Source: an uncultured Myxococcales bacterium (lineage in GTDB: Bacteria; Myxococcota_A; Polyangia; Polyangiales; Polyangiaceae). Taken from it: DNA of 16,837 nucleotides. Each line of letters starts with the position of its first letter. Positions within the stretch are counted from its first letter, which is position 1. This document shows, in pieces, positions 1 through 7,160 of the stretch. The translations under genes were made by a program, and so were the position numbers. The DNA lies in the NCBI GenBank assembly GCA_937998045.1, contig CALKVG010000125.1, positions 1 to 16,837 on the forward strand. The letters run 5' to 3'. The notes beneath the pieces are model-generated. The model worked only from the letters and a program-made list of their open reading frames with translations. It made no database searches and was not told the origin of the DNA.

Positions 1-192
1 GCCGACGCGACGCCGGCTTCCTCGTCGGACACCGCGAGCTCGGCGGCTCCGTCGTCTTCGGCCGCGCCCTCGTCGGCGAAGGCACCGGCCAAGAGCGCGA
101 AGAAGGCGTCGAAGAAGGCCACCAAGCCCGCGCAGGGCGAGGCCAGCTGCGGCGCAGGGACGTGCAGCGGCGACAAGAAGAAGATCTGGTGA
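1..192 (+). CDS. Putative MNIO-modified RiPP precursor (bufferin/HvfA-like), 3' partial
   Basis: The 5' end lies outside the window; 63 C-terminal residues are visible, ending at TGA 190-192. The visible part is a low-complexity Ala/Ser/Pro stretch, then a Lys/Ala-rich stretch (AKSAKKASKKATKPAQ), then GEASCGAGTCSGDKKKIW. Two cysteines in an E-x-S-C-G-x-x-T-C context just before the C-terminus resemble the EGxCG core repeats of precursors modified by DUF692 (MNIO) enzymes, in which Cys is converted to oxazolone/thioamide or related rings that can bind metals such as copper. The next gene is exactly such an enzyme and its GTG start overlaps this stop (GTGA), so co-translation is likely. The leader or signal peptide cannot be seen. 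Assignment rests on the Cys motif plus the neighbour. An ordinary Ala/Lys-rich protein is the alternative. Confidence 0.62.
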   Translation, partial: ADATPASSSDTASSAAPSSSAAPSSAKAPAKSAKKASKKATKPAQGEASCGAGTCSGDKKKIW

Positions 193-1103
193 CGCTCAGC
201 GGCGTCGGCCTCGGACTCCGGTGGGAGTTCCTCGACGAGCTGGTCGAGCGCTCCGCCGGCGCGCCGGTGCCCGTCGACTTCTTCGAGATCTCGCCGGAGA
301 ACTACATCGGGCGCGGCGGGCACTACCCCGCCGCGCTCGCGCGCATCGCCGGGCGCTATCCGGTGCTCACGCACGGCCTCACGATGTCGCTGGGGGGAGT
401 CGACCCCGTCGACCCGGCGTACCTCGCCGATCTCGCGGCCTTCGTGCGCGACGTCGGCAGTCCCTGGCACTCCGATCACCTCTGTTTCGGCGCCGTCGGC
501 GGACGGGTACTCCACGATCTCTTACCGGTGTCTTTCAAAGAGGCGAGCGTCGCGCGTATCGCCGGGCGCATCCGTCGGGCGCAGGACGCCCTGCGCGTGC
601 CGCTCGCAATCGAGAACGTCAGCTACTACTGGCACCCGGGCCGCGCCGAGATGGGGGAAGCCGAGTTCCTCGCGAGGGTGTGCGAAGCCGCCGACTGCGG
701 CCTGATGCTCGACGTGAACAACGCTTACGTGAACGCGACGAACTTCGGCTTCGACGTCGACGACTGGATGCGCGTCGCGCCCCTCGAACGCGTCGTCCAG
801 ATCCACGTGGCCGGGCACGAGTGGGTGGCCGTGGACGACATGGGTATCGGCGACGATCGGCCGGCCCACGCGCCGGACGCGATGATCGTCGACACCCACG
901 GCGCCGAAGTGCCCGACCCCGTTCTCGCCCTGCTCGGTCGCGTGCTTGCGCGCACGGGGGCGGTCCCCATCGTCCTCGAGAGGGACCAAAACATCCCTGG
1001 CCTCGACGATCTCCTCGCCGAGGTCGCGCGCATTCGGGATGTCGCGTCAGCCGCGCTCCGCAGCGCCGAGCACCACGCCGCGGGCGCCGAGATCGGCAAG
1101 TAG
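189..1103 (+). CDS. DUF692 multinuclear non-heme iron-dependent oxidase (MNIO, BufB/HvfB-like)
   Basis: This 304-aa protein is a TIM-barrel DUF692 enzyme that oxidatively modifies Cys residues of a peptide partner using a multi-iron centre. Family landmarks in order: GLGLR (7-11), FFEISPENYIG (31-41), THGLTMSLGG (61-70), WHSDHLCF (93-100), IENVSYYW (141-148), LMLDVNNAYVNATNFGFD (172-189), IHVAGHE (205-211), DTHG (235-238) and LERDQNIPG (263-271). The His, Glu, Asp and Asn residues in these motifs are the expected iron ligands, and all motifs are present. The start chosen is GTG at 189, which overlaps the precursor stop by 4 nt; an upstream in-frame GTG at 162 would add nine residues with no family similarity. 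The likely substrate is the upstream Cys-motif protein. Its 3' end overlaps the convergent DUF2063-type gene by 57 nt. Confidence 0.93.
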   Translation: MTLSGVGLGLRWEFLDELVERSAGAPVPVDFFEISPENYIGRGGHYPAALARIAGRYPVLTHGLTMSLGGVDPVDPAYLADLAAFVRDVGSPWHSDHLCFGAVGGRVLHDLLPVSFKEASVARIAGRIRRAQDALRVPLAIENVSYYWHPGRAEMGEAEFLARVCEAADCGLMLDVNNAYVNATNFGFDVDDWMRVAPLERVVQIHVAGHEWVAVDDMGIGDDRPAHAPDAMIVDTHGAEVPDPVLALLGRVLARTGAVPIVLERDQNIPGLDDLLAEVARIRDVASAALRSAEHHAAGAEIGK

Positions 1104-1868
1104 GCGCGCGATGTCCGGGAGGACAGCGCCGGGCACGACTCCGTGCTGCTGGCAGGCACGCTGCACTGCCGCGCCGAGCGGTTCGCGCGCGAACAGGCGC
1201 TCGACCACGGCGGCGGCGAGTGCGGTCAGCTCGAGCCAGCGTACGGTGTGATCGGCGTCCCGGTACGCGAGGAGATGGACGGCCCGGCGGCGAGGCTCTC
1301 CGGATGCGTCGTCGTCCGCGGCGGGGAGTTCGTGCACCGCCCAGCCGAACCGCAGCAGGCGCGCGGACTCCGCCAAGGCGAGCGGTCGATCGAGAGCGAT
1401 TTCGGCCGGCGGACGAGCGGCGACCGTCGCGGACGCGGCGACCGCAAACGACGCGAGCTCGAAGGCCGCGAGATCGACGAGGTAGGCAGGAACCGTCGGG
1501 TCCGTGCGCCAGCGGGGTGCCGCCCACGCGAAGAGCTCGGCCGGGACGTCGCGCAGGTAGTGCGTGCGGGGCCCGACCTCGTCGGCGAAGGCCGTCAGGT
1601 CGGCGTCGAACCGGCCTGCGCACGCGGCGTTCATGCGCGCGCGGGTGCGAGGCAGCATTCGTTGGACGACGGCGCCCAGCCCGTTGCGCACGAGGCTGCG
1701 GTAAACGGCGAGCCGGCGCGGGGCCGCCAGGATGGCCTCGACGTCCTCCGGTAAAACCCCGTGTCCTTCCAGAAATGCGCGCAGATCACCGGCGATCGCG
1801 GCGCCGGATCCCGCGCCCAGGCAGGCATCGGCGATCGCCTCCTCTAGCCGACGTTCGCCGTCGCTCAT
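1047..1868 (-). CDS. DUF2063-type MNIO partner protein (BufC/HvfC-like)
   Basis: The product is a 273-aa soluble, mostly helical protein. The N-terminal half carries the pattern of DUF2063 partner proteins: a helix with RRLAVYRSLVRNGL (51-64), then a FDAD..F motif (87-94), THYLRDVPAELFAWA (102-116) and a TVPAYLVDLAAFELA segment (125-139). In MNIO systems this partner recruits the precursor to the oxidase. The start is ATG at 1868, sharing its A with the TGA of the upstream kinase gene (TGATG), so translation is probably coupled to the kinase. The longer in-frame reading begins inside the kinase gene and adds an Arg-rich segment, which I discard. Unusually, the gene is convergent with its presumed oxidase partner rather than downstream in the same operon. 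The family call rests on pattern and context; sequence divergence is high. Confidence 0.75.
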   Translation of the reverse strand: MSDGERRLEEAIADACLGAGSGAAIAGDLRAFLEGHGVLPEDVEAILAAPRRLAVYRSLVRNGLGAVVQRMLPRTRARMNAACAGRFDADLTAFADEVGPRTHYLRDVPAELFAWAAPRWRTDPTVPAYLVDLAAFELASFAVAASATVAARPPAEIALDRPLALAESARLLRFGWAVHELPAADDDASGEPRRRAVHLLAYRDADHTVRWLELTALAAAVVERLFAREPLGAAVQRACQQHGVVPGAVLPDIARLLADLGARGVVLGAAERG

Positions 1869-3430
1869 CACTCGTCGAGCGAGAACTTGTGGCGGGTGAG
1901 CGACCCTTCGACGATCGAGACGTTCGCGGCGCGCGCCTTCCCGTTCGGAGGCACGCAGTCGACCCGATGCGTTCCGGCGGTCAGCTCGAGACTCGCGATC
2001 GGCGTCACTCCGCGGGCGACCCCGTCGACCGACACCGAACACCACCCCTGCGTGGTGGCCACGGACAAGCGCCCGTTGCCCTTGGGGAAGGCGACGCTCC
2101 GGCCGGCCACCGGGAGCGAATCCACCGCAACGAGCGGCACCGAGCTCGCTTCGGGGGCCGGCGCCGAGCCCTTCGGCGCGGCACCGAGCGCCCCGTTGCT
2201 CGGGCCTGCGCTCGGAGCCACGCTCGCCGCCGCGTTGCTGCCGGACGACTGCCCGGCGTGCGTGAACGCCGCCGCGACTCCCACGATGAGCGCCACGACG
2301 AGGACCGCCCCGCCGACGGCGCGCCCGGAGAGGCCACGATCGTACATCATCGTGTGCATCAGCGGCATCGCCGCGGGCGCCGGGGTCCGCGGCGGAGACG
2401 AGGGGTTGGTGATGTGCATCGCGAGCGGCACGGCGGCAGCGTTCGGCGTGCCCGGGGGCGGCTGCGAGTGCGACGTCCCCAGCTTCGGCGGCGCATCGCT
2501 CGGCGCGCGTCCGCCCGGCATCGCGCTCGCGGAGTCGGGATCGCTCGGCTGCGGCGGGAGCCTCAGCTCGGCTTTCTCGATCTCCGGGAGGAGGGTGACG
2601 AACCGTTCCAGCACGAGATCGAACGAGGCGAGGCGCTTCTCCTTATCGCAGACCAGGCACTCCCGAATCAGCGTGCGCAGTCCCTCGAGGAGGTTGGGGG
2701 CGACCTCGTCGATGCTCTTCGGCTCCTTGGTCGCGATGGCCACGATGAGCGCGTTGAAATTCGGCGCATCGAACGTGCGCTGCGCCGTGAGCGCTTCGAA
2801 GAGGATCCCGCCGAAGGCGAATACGTCGGTCCGGCCGTCGATCCCGGCGGCGCCCATCGCCTGCTCGGGGCTCATGTAGAGCGGCGATCCGAGAACGGTG
2901 CCCACGACCGTGAGGGCGGCGTTGTTCTCCTCCTCGAGGATCTTGCTGACGCCGAAATCGAGGATCTTCGCGACGACCCGCCCGTCGCGGTCCTTGTGGA
3001 GAAATATGTTGCTCGGCTTCAGATCGCGGTGAATAACGCCGCTCTTGTGCGCCGCCGCGAGGGCGGCCGCCGCGTCGCGCATCAAGACCAGGAACTCGTA
3101 GGCCTTCATCGGCGGCTGCTGCCGCCGCAGGGCGATGTCGAGCGACATGCCGCTGAGGAGCTCCATCACCAGGAACAGCGAGCCGTCCTCGGCTTGTCCT
3201 ACGTCGATGACCTCGATGATGTTCGGGTGGTTGATTCGCGCGCTGACCTTCGCCTCGAGAAGAAAGCGGCGCGCCGCCTCCGGGGTGCGCGCCACCGACG
3301 GGAGCATGAACTTGATGGCGAACTCGCGCTCGGTGAAGACGTTGGTCGCCGACCAGACGGAGGCCATCCCGCCCGTCCCGAGCAGGCGGTTCAGCCGATA
3401 CTTCCCTGCAATCGTCTGACCCGACTCCAT
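1868..3430 (-). CDS. Membrane Ser/Thr protein kinase (Hanks type) with C-terminal PEGA-like domain
   Basis: This 520-aa kinase has all core motifs: Gly loop GTGGMASV (18-25), AIK with K40, E59, catalytic HRDLKPSN (134-141), DFG (158-160) and SPLYMSPEQ activation-segment end (182-190). A Pro/Ala/Ser-rich linker (about 290-365) leads to one membrane helix (about 372-389), a second low-complexity linker, and a C-terminal domain (about 453-519) with the SVSVDGVARGVTPIASLELTAGTHRV pattern of PEGA domains, probably extracytoplasmic. This architecture is common in myxobacterial signalling kinases. The start is ATG 3430 because GGGGAGGG lies just upstream; an in-frame ATG at 3463 has no comparable site. 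Its stop is fused to the start of the DUF2063-type gene. The signal sensed and the targets are unknown. Confidence 0.93.
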   Translation of the reverse strand: MESGQTIAGKYRLNRLLGTGGMASVWSATNVFTEREFAIKFMLPSVARTPEAARRFLLEAKVSARINHPNIIEVIDVGQAEDGSLFLVMELLSGMSLDIALRRQQPPMKAYEFLVLMRDAAAALAAAHKSGVIHRDLKPSNIFLHKDRDGRVVAKILDFGVSKILEEENNAALTVVGTVLGSPLYMSPEQAMGAAGIDGRTDVFAFGGILFEALTAQRTFDAPNFNALIVAIATKEPKSIDEVAPNLLEGLRTLIRECLVCDKEKRLASFDLVLERFVTLLPEIEKAELRLPPQPSDPDSASAMPGGRAPSDAPPKLGTSHSQPPPGTPNAAAVPLAMHITNPSSPPRTPAPAAMPLMHTMMYDRGLSGRAVGGAVLVVALIVGVAAAFTHAGQSSGSNAAASVAPSAGPSNGALGAAPKGSAPAPEASSVPLVAVDSLPVAGRSVAFPKGNGRLSVATTQGWCSVSVDGVARGVTPIASLELTAGTHRVDCVPPNGKARAANVSIVEGSLTRHKFSLDE

Positions 3431-3433
3431 CAA

Positions 3434-3441
3434 CCCTCCCC
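3434..3441 (-). promoter_or_regulatory. Strong Shine-Dalgarno site fixing the kinase start
   Basis: On the minus strand GGGGAGGG ends three bases before the ATG at 3430-3428. It supports this start over the upstream in-frame ATG at 3463, which is preceded by no purine-rich site. Confidence 0.7.
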
Positions 3442-3496
3442 GTACCTCCAAGCGCGCCCCCATCGGAGCGCCCAGCCATTTGCCATGCGTGGCCGA

Positions 3497-4270
3497 CTAA
3501 CCGATCGTCATCCCTCCGTCGATCACAAGAGTGTGACCCGTCAAGAAACTTGAAGCATCGCTGGCGAGGTATAGAGCTCCACCCGCGATCTCGTCTGGGA
3601 TCCCATAGCGTCGCATGGGAGTCCGCGCGATCACTTGTTGCAAGAGGTCGTCATTCTTGAGGATCGCGGCCGCGAAGCGGGTGTCGACGAACCCCGGTGC
3701 GATGGAGTTCACGCGGATCTTCGAGGCCGCGAGCTCCACAGCGAGCGTCCTGGTCATCGCGATGACCGCCGCCTTCGTGGCGGAGTAGATGCCCTGCATG
3801 GGAGATCCCGTGATGCCGGCCACGCTGGCCATGTTGACGATCGAGGCCCCGGCGTTGCGGTCGATGCAGCGACGCGCGACCTCGCGCGCACACCAGAAGT
3901 AGCCCTTCACGTTCACGTCGAAGGTCTTGTCCCAGGCGCCCATGTCGGCGCTCAAGAACGGCCCGAAGTGAGGGTTCGTGGCGGCGTTGTTGACCAGGAC
4001 GTCGACCTGGCCGAAACGCTCCACGGCGTGCTGCACGAGGCCGACGCAGTCCTCTTCGTTGCCCGTGTGCGCACACCGCGCCAGCACACGGTCGGCGCCG
4101 TGCTCCTTGGCGATGGACTCGGCGACCGCGCCCACCCCGTCGGCCTTGCGCGACGCGAGCACCACCCGGGCACCGTGCGCAGCGAACGTGCGCGCGATCG
4201 CCTCGCCGATCCCTCGGCTCGCGCCGGTGATCAAGGCGACTTTGCCTTCCAGGGTGATGCGGACCGTCAT
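3497..4270 (-). CDS. Short-chain dehydrogenase/reductase (SDR, FabG/DHRS4-like)
   Basis: This is a classical SDR of 257 aa, the usual length. TGASRGIG (15-22) forms the NAD(P)-binding turn, and ASRK (39-42) after beta-2 suggests NADP(H) preference by analogy. NNAA (95-98), the catalytic S149, Y162 and K166 (YSATK) and the PG motif (192-193) are all present. The segment AATNPHFGPFLSADMGAWDKTFDVNVKG (97-123) resembles the DHRS4-like branch acting on carbonyls or retinoid-like ketones, rather than acyl-carrier FabG, but the substrate cannot be told from sequence. The gene lies 66 nt upstream of the kinase and 112 nt downstream of accA on the same strand, so it may share a transcript. No convincing ribosome site precedes the ATG, where the sequence is pyrimidine-rich. 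Confidence 0.9.
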   Translation of the reverse strand: MTVRITLEGKVALITGASRGIGEAIARTFAAHGARVVLASRKADGVGAVAESIAKEHGADRVLARCAHTGNEEDCVGLVQHAVERFGQVDVLVNNAATNPHFGPFLSADMGAWDKTFDVNVKGYFWCAREVARRCIDRNAGASIVNMASVAGITGSPMQGIYSATKAAVIAMTRTLAVELAASKIRVNSIAPGFVDTRFAAAILKNDDLLQQVIARTPMRRYGIPDEIAGGALYLASDASSFLTGHTLVIDGGMTIG

Positions 4271-4382
4271 GGGGGAGAGCAGTACCAGAGATCAAACGGA
4301 GACAAGAACATCTGGTGGGAAACTCTTCGAAGCTTGTGACTTTCTTGTGACCTCTCGCAAAGGAAGTCGCGTCGCTCCAGCA

Positions 4383-5342
4383 TCACGCGACAAATGCGCC
4401 GATCCGCCGGAAGCGCGCATATCGATCTTCGACCACTTCGTCGGGCGTCATCGCCTCGAGCTCGCGCAATGTCTCGGCGATCGCCGCTTCGAGAAGGCGC
4501 GCCGCCGCGTCGTGATCCTGGTGCGCGCCGCCGACCGGTTCGTCGACCGTTCGATCGATGACGCCCAGGCGCAAAAGATCCGGCGCCGTCATCTTCAGGC
4601 GGGCTGCCGCCTCGTCGGCCTTGCCGCCTTCCTTCCAAAGGATGGACGCGCATCCTTCCGGCGAGATGACGCAGTACCAGCCGTATTCGAGCATGAGCAC
4701 GCGGTTCGCCACCCCGAGCGCCAGCGCTCCGCCGCTGCCGCCCTCGCCGATGATCGTCGCCACGATGGGGACACGCGCGCGCGACATCGCCGCGAGGGCT
4801 GCCCCAATGGCTTCGCTTTGCCCGCGTTCCTCCGCCCCCATGCCCGGGTAGGCGCCTGGGGTATCGACGAACGTGAGGATCGGCAGACCGAAGCGACTCG
4901 CCATGTCGTAGAGGCGAGTGGCCTTCCGGTAGCCCTCGGGCTGCGGCATCCCGAAGTTGCGCTTCACGTTGTCCTTGGTGCCGCGGCCCTTCTGGTGGCC
5001 AAGGACGACCACCGAGCGGCCGCGAAAGCGCGCGAGCCCACCCACGATGGCGGCGTCGTCGCCGAAGCAGCGATCGCCGTGGAGCTCGACGAAGTCCTCG
5101 AACATCCTGTCGATGTAGTCGAGCGAGTACGGGCGGGCAGGATGTCGAGATAACTGGACTTTTTGCCAAGGACTGAGCTCGGAGAAGAGCTCGCGCGCCA
5201 GGCGGCCCGCCTTGTCCTCGAGGCGTCGAAGCTCGGGTTCGAGCGCTCGGTCGGCCTTTGCGAGCTCGCGAAGCTCGCGAACACGCGAGACGAGCTCGAC
5301 CACCGGTTTCTCGAAGGGCAGAACGAACGAGGGAGCTGGCAT
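4383..5342 (-). CDS. accA: Acetyl-CoA carboxylase carboxyltransferase subunit alpha
   Basis: AccA pairs with AccD to transfer CO2 from carboxybiotin to acetyl-CoA, giving malonyl-CoA for fatty-acid synthesis. From ATG 5342 the product is 319 aa, the standard length. Family signatures are intact: SPWQKVQLSRHPARPY (57-72), LHGDR (87-91), GHQKGRGTKDN (115-125), NFGMPQPEGYRKA (129-141), TFVDTPGAYPG (157-167), GEGGSGGALA (199-208) and SPEGCASILWK (227-237). A longer in-frame reading to 5495 adds 51 residues not found in AccA, so I place the start at MPAPSF. No accD or biotin-carrier gene is present in the window. The SDR follows downstream on the same strand. Confidence 0.97.
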   Translation of the reverse strand: MPAPSFVLPFEKPVVELVSRVRELRELAKADRALEPELRRLEDKAGRLARELFSELSPWQKVQLSRHPARPYSLDYIDRMFEDFVELHGDRCFGDDAAIVGGLARFRGRSVVVLGHQKGRGTKDNVKRNFGMPQPEGYRKATRLYDMASRFGLPILTFVDTPGAYPGMGAEERGQSEAIGAALAAMSRARVPIVATIIGEGGSGGALALGVANRVLMLEYGWYCVISPEGCASILWKEGGKADEAAARLKMTAPDLLRLGVIDRTVDEPVGGAHQDHDAAARLLEAAIAETLRELEAMTPDEVVEDRYARFRRIGAFVA

Positions 5343-5466
5343 CCCCAGGGTGGGCGAACCTAGCACACGGCCATCGGTCGTCACTGGCTGACGTGGGGTG
5401 TGAGGGCCGTGGCGGAGCGCGAACTGGACCAAGAAAACCAGAGAACTGCGCCCGAAAAAAAGACAC

Positions 5467-5484
5467 CAAAAATGACAAAAATGA
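5467..5484. repeat. Two perfect tandem copies of a 9-bp A-rich unit
   Basis: CAAAAATGA occurs back-to-back twice. It sits in the A-rich core of the accA/oxidase divergent region. It could be a regulator site, a curved promoter element or simple slippage. Confidence 0.6.
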
Positions 5485-5581
5485 CGACGTCGCACGGATG
5501 AGACTTGTAGGAGAGTCGAACCAGGCTCATACTTACACTAGAGCTGGGAGCCTCACGCGCCACCGTCGCGGCGCGAACCCC

Positions 5582-5590
5582 AGGGGAGGG
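5582..5590 (+). promoter_or_regulatory. Shine-Dalgarno site of the FAD oxidase gene
   Basis: AGGGGAGGG ends eight bases before ATG 5599 and fixes the start, directly before the Tat signal sequence. Confidence 0.7.
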
Positions 5591-5598
5591 ACCCACCC

Positions 5599-7095
5599 AT
5601 GAATCACGCTTCGTCGTCTCGCCGCACCTTCGTCAAGGGCATGCTTGCCGCTGCAAGCACCGCAGTTCTTGGCTTCGATCCCGTACGCCGTACGTGGGTC
5701 ACCTCCGCGCTCGCAGGCACGCCGGTCCTCTCGATTCCGGGCCTGCAAGGCGCCCTTCTCATGGATCCGGCGACGCTCGCAACGTTCGCGGACGACTTCG
5801 GCCACATCGTTCATCACACGCCCATCGCGGTCCTCAAGCCGGCCGTCGTGCAGGACGTCGTCCTTGCCGTCGCCTTCTGCAATCGACACGGCATCCAGGT
5901 CGCGATGCGCGGACAGGGGCACAGCACTGCGGGGCAGTCGCAAGTGCAAGGTGGCCTCGTCATCGACAGCTCGACGCTCGACGCCATCGAGGAGATCGGC
6001 GACGGCTACGTTCGGGTCCAGGTGGGGCTCAGGTGGAAGGACCTCCTGGCCACGATCGTTCCCCTCGGCCTGCATCCCCCCGTGCTCACGGGGTTCGTCG
6101 GCCTCTCGATCGGGGGCACGCTCTCAATGGGTGGAATCGGCCCGGCGAGCTTCAAAAACGGCGCGATCGTCGACAACGTCCTCGAACTGGAGGTCGTCAC
6201 CGGCGACGGGGAGCTCCGGTGCTGCTCTCCCACGGAGAACCCCGAACTCTTTTACGCCGTGCTCGGAGGTGTCGGCCAGTATGCGTTGATTGTTCGCGCG
6301 AAGATCCCGACCGTTCCCGTCCTGCCGAACGCGCGCAACTACATCATCCCGTACGTCGATCCCAACGCGTTTTTCGCCGCCACGAACACGCTCACTTCCG
6401 CCGGCAACGTCGACGGCGTGTACGCGCTCTTGCTGCCTCCGTGGTCGCCTCAGAACCCGACGGGATCCCTGTGGGTCTACGCGCTCAACGTCGTGAAGTT
6501 CTTCGACCCATCCAATCCGCCGGACGATGCGAACCTCATCCTCACGCCGCTGGGCGTCCCTCCGCAGGCCGTCCAGGTGACAGACAGCAGCACCCTCGCG
6601 TACGACACCGCGGTCGATTCCCTCATCGACCTACTCAACGCTGCGGGGTTCATCAACGTCGCCCACGTCTGGGGCGATGTCTTTCTCCCGGCCAGCCAGA
6701 CGCCGGCGTTCGTGCAGAGCACGCTCCCGACCGTGATCCCGGCGGATCTCGGCCCCGGCGGATTCGTGCTGCTCTTCCCGCTTCGCAACCGCTCCCTCAA
6801 CGCGCCTGCATTCCGATTGCCGAACGCGTCGAGCCTTTTCCTTTTCGACGTGCTCACGGCGGACTTGCCCGGCGACCCGAATCCGGCCGGCTACGCGTCC
6901 ACCGAGATCGCCGCGGCGCGCGCCAGGTTCGAGGCAGCACGCGCGGTGGGCGGCACGCTGTACCCCATTGGAAGCACCCCCATGTCGCAGGCCGACTGGG
7001 CGCAGCAGTACGGGGTGCTCTATCCGGTGCTGAAAGCCCTGAAGGGCGTGTTCGACCCGAATCACATCCTGACACCGGGCCCGGGAATTTTCTGA
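5599..7095 (+). CDS. Tat-exported FAD-linked oxidase, cytokinin dehydrogenase-like (VAO/PCMH fold)
   Basis: This is a 498-aa flavoprotein of the vanillyl-alcohol-oxidase superfamily. The N-terminus MNHASSSRRTFVKGMLAAAS has a twin-arginine motif (SRRTFVK) and a hydrophobic stretch, predicting folded export. The FAD domain contains RGQGHSTAGQ (104-113), in which H108 is the expected covalent flavin attachment as in cytokinin dehydrogenases, followed by GGLVIDSSTLDAI (118-130). The run IGGTLSMGGIGPASFKNG (171-188), then NVLELEVVTGDGEL (193-206) and YAVLGGVGQYALIVRAKI (219-236), closely follows the plant and bacterial cytokinin dehydrogenase pattern, as does the C-terminal FDPNHILTPGPGIF. Such enzymes oxidise an amine carrying a prenyl side chain. 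The real substrate is unknown. The prenyltransferase gene begins 65 bases downstream on the same strand, which suggests a prenylated substrate. Confidence 0.85.
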   Translation: MNHASSSRRTFVKGMLAAASTAVLGFDPVRRTWVTSALAGTPVLSIPGLQGALLMDPATLATFADDFGHIVHHTPIAVLKPAVVQDVVLAVAFCNRHGIQVAMRGQGHSTAGQSQVQGGLVIDSSTLDAIEEIGDGYVRVQVGLRWKDLLATIVPLGLHPPVLTGFVGLSIGGTLSMGGIGPASFKNGAIVDNVLELEVVTGDGELRCCSPTENPELFYAVLGGVGQYALIVRAKIPTVPVLPNARNYIIPYVDPNAFFAATNTLTSAGNVDGVYALLLPPWSPQNPTGSLWVYALNVVKFFDPSNPPDDANLILTPLGVPPQAVQVTDSSTLAYDTAVDSLIDLLNAAGFINVAHVWGDVFLPASQTPAFVQSTLPTVIPADLGPGGFVLLFPLRNRSLNAPAFRLPNASSLFLFDVLTADLPGDPNPAGYASTEIAAARARFEAARAVGGTLYPIGSTPMSQADWAQQYGVLYPVLKALKGVFDPNHILTPGPGIF

Positions 7096-7160
7096 GATCT
7101 CTGCCAAACGTATACGGCAAGCTACTGAGGGGAGCCGCCCCCGATTAAGAGGTCACAACC

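Larger units (their letters stand above)
5343..5598. other. Divergent intergenic region between accA and the FAD oxidase gene
   Basis: These 256 bases lie between divergent genes and should hold promoters for both. The centre (about 5455-5490) is clearly A-rich in an otherwise GC-rich window and contains CAAAAATGA twice in perfect tandem (5467-5475, 5476-5484). A weak plus-strand promoter candidate is TTGTAG (5505-5510) and CATACT (5528-5533) with a 17-base spacer; both boxes match the consensus poorly, so I do not call it separately. No conserved small ORF is evident. Confidence 0.5.

Noticed and set aside
221..3553. A 1110-residue open frame on the plus strand
   Set aside because: It is extremely Arg/Pro-rich, overlaps the DUF692 gene out of frame and runs antisense to the partner and kinase genes. 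It is a typical by-product of high GC content.
5343..5495. A 51-residue N-terminal extension of AccA with a hydrophobic segment
   Set aside because: AccA is cytosolic and starts near MPAPSF at the standard length; the extension is translated intergenic sequence.
5505..5533. Sigma-70-like promoter upstream of the FAD oxidase gene
   Set aside because: The boxes TTGTAG and CATACT match the consensus in only three and four positions; too weak to call.
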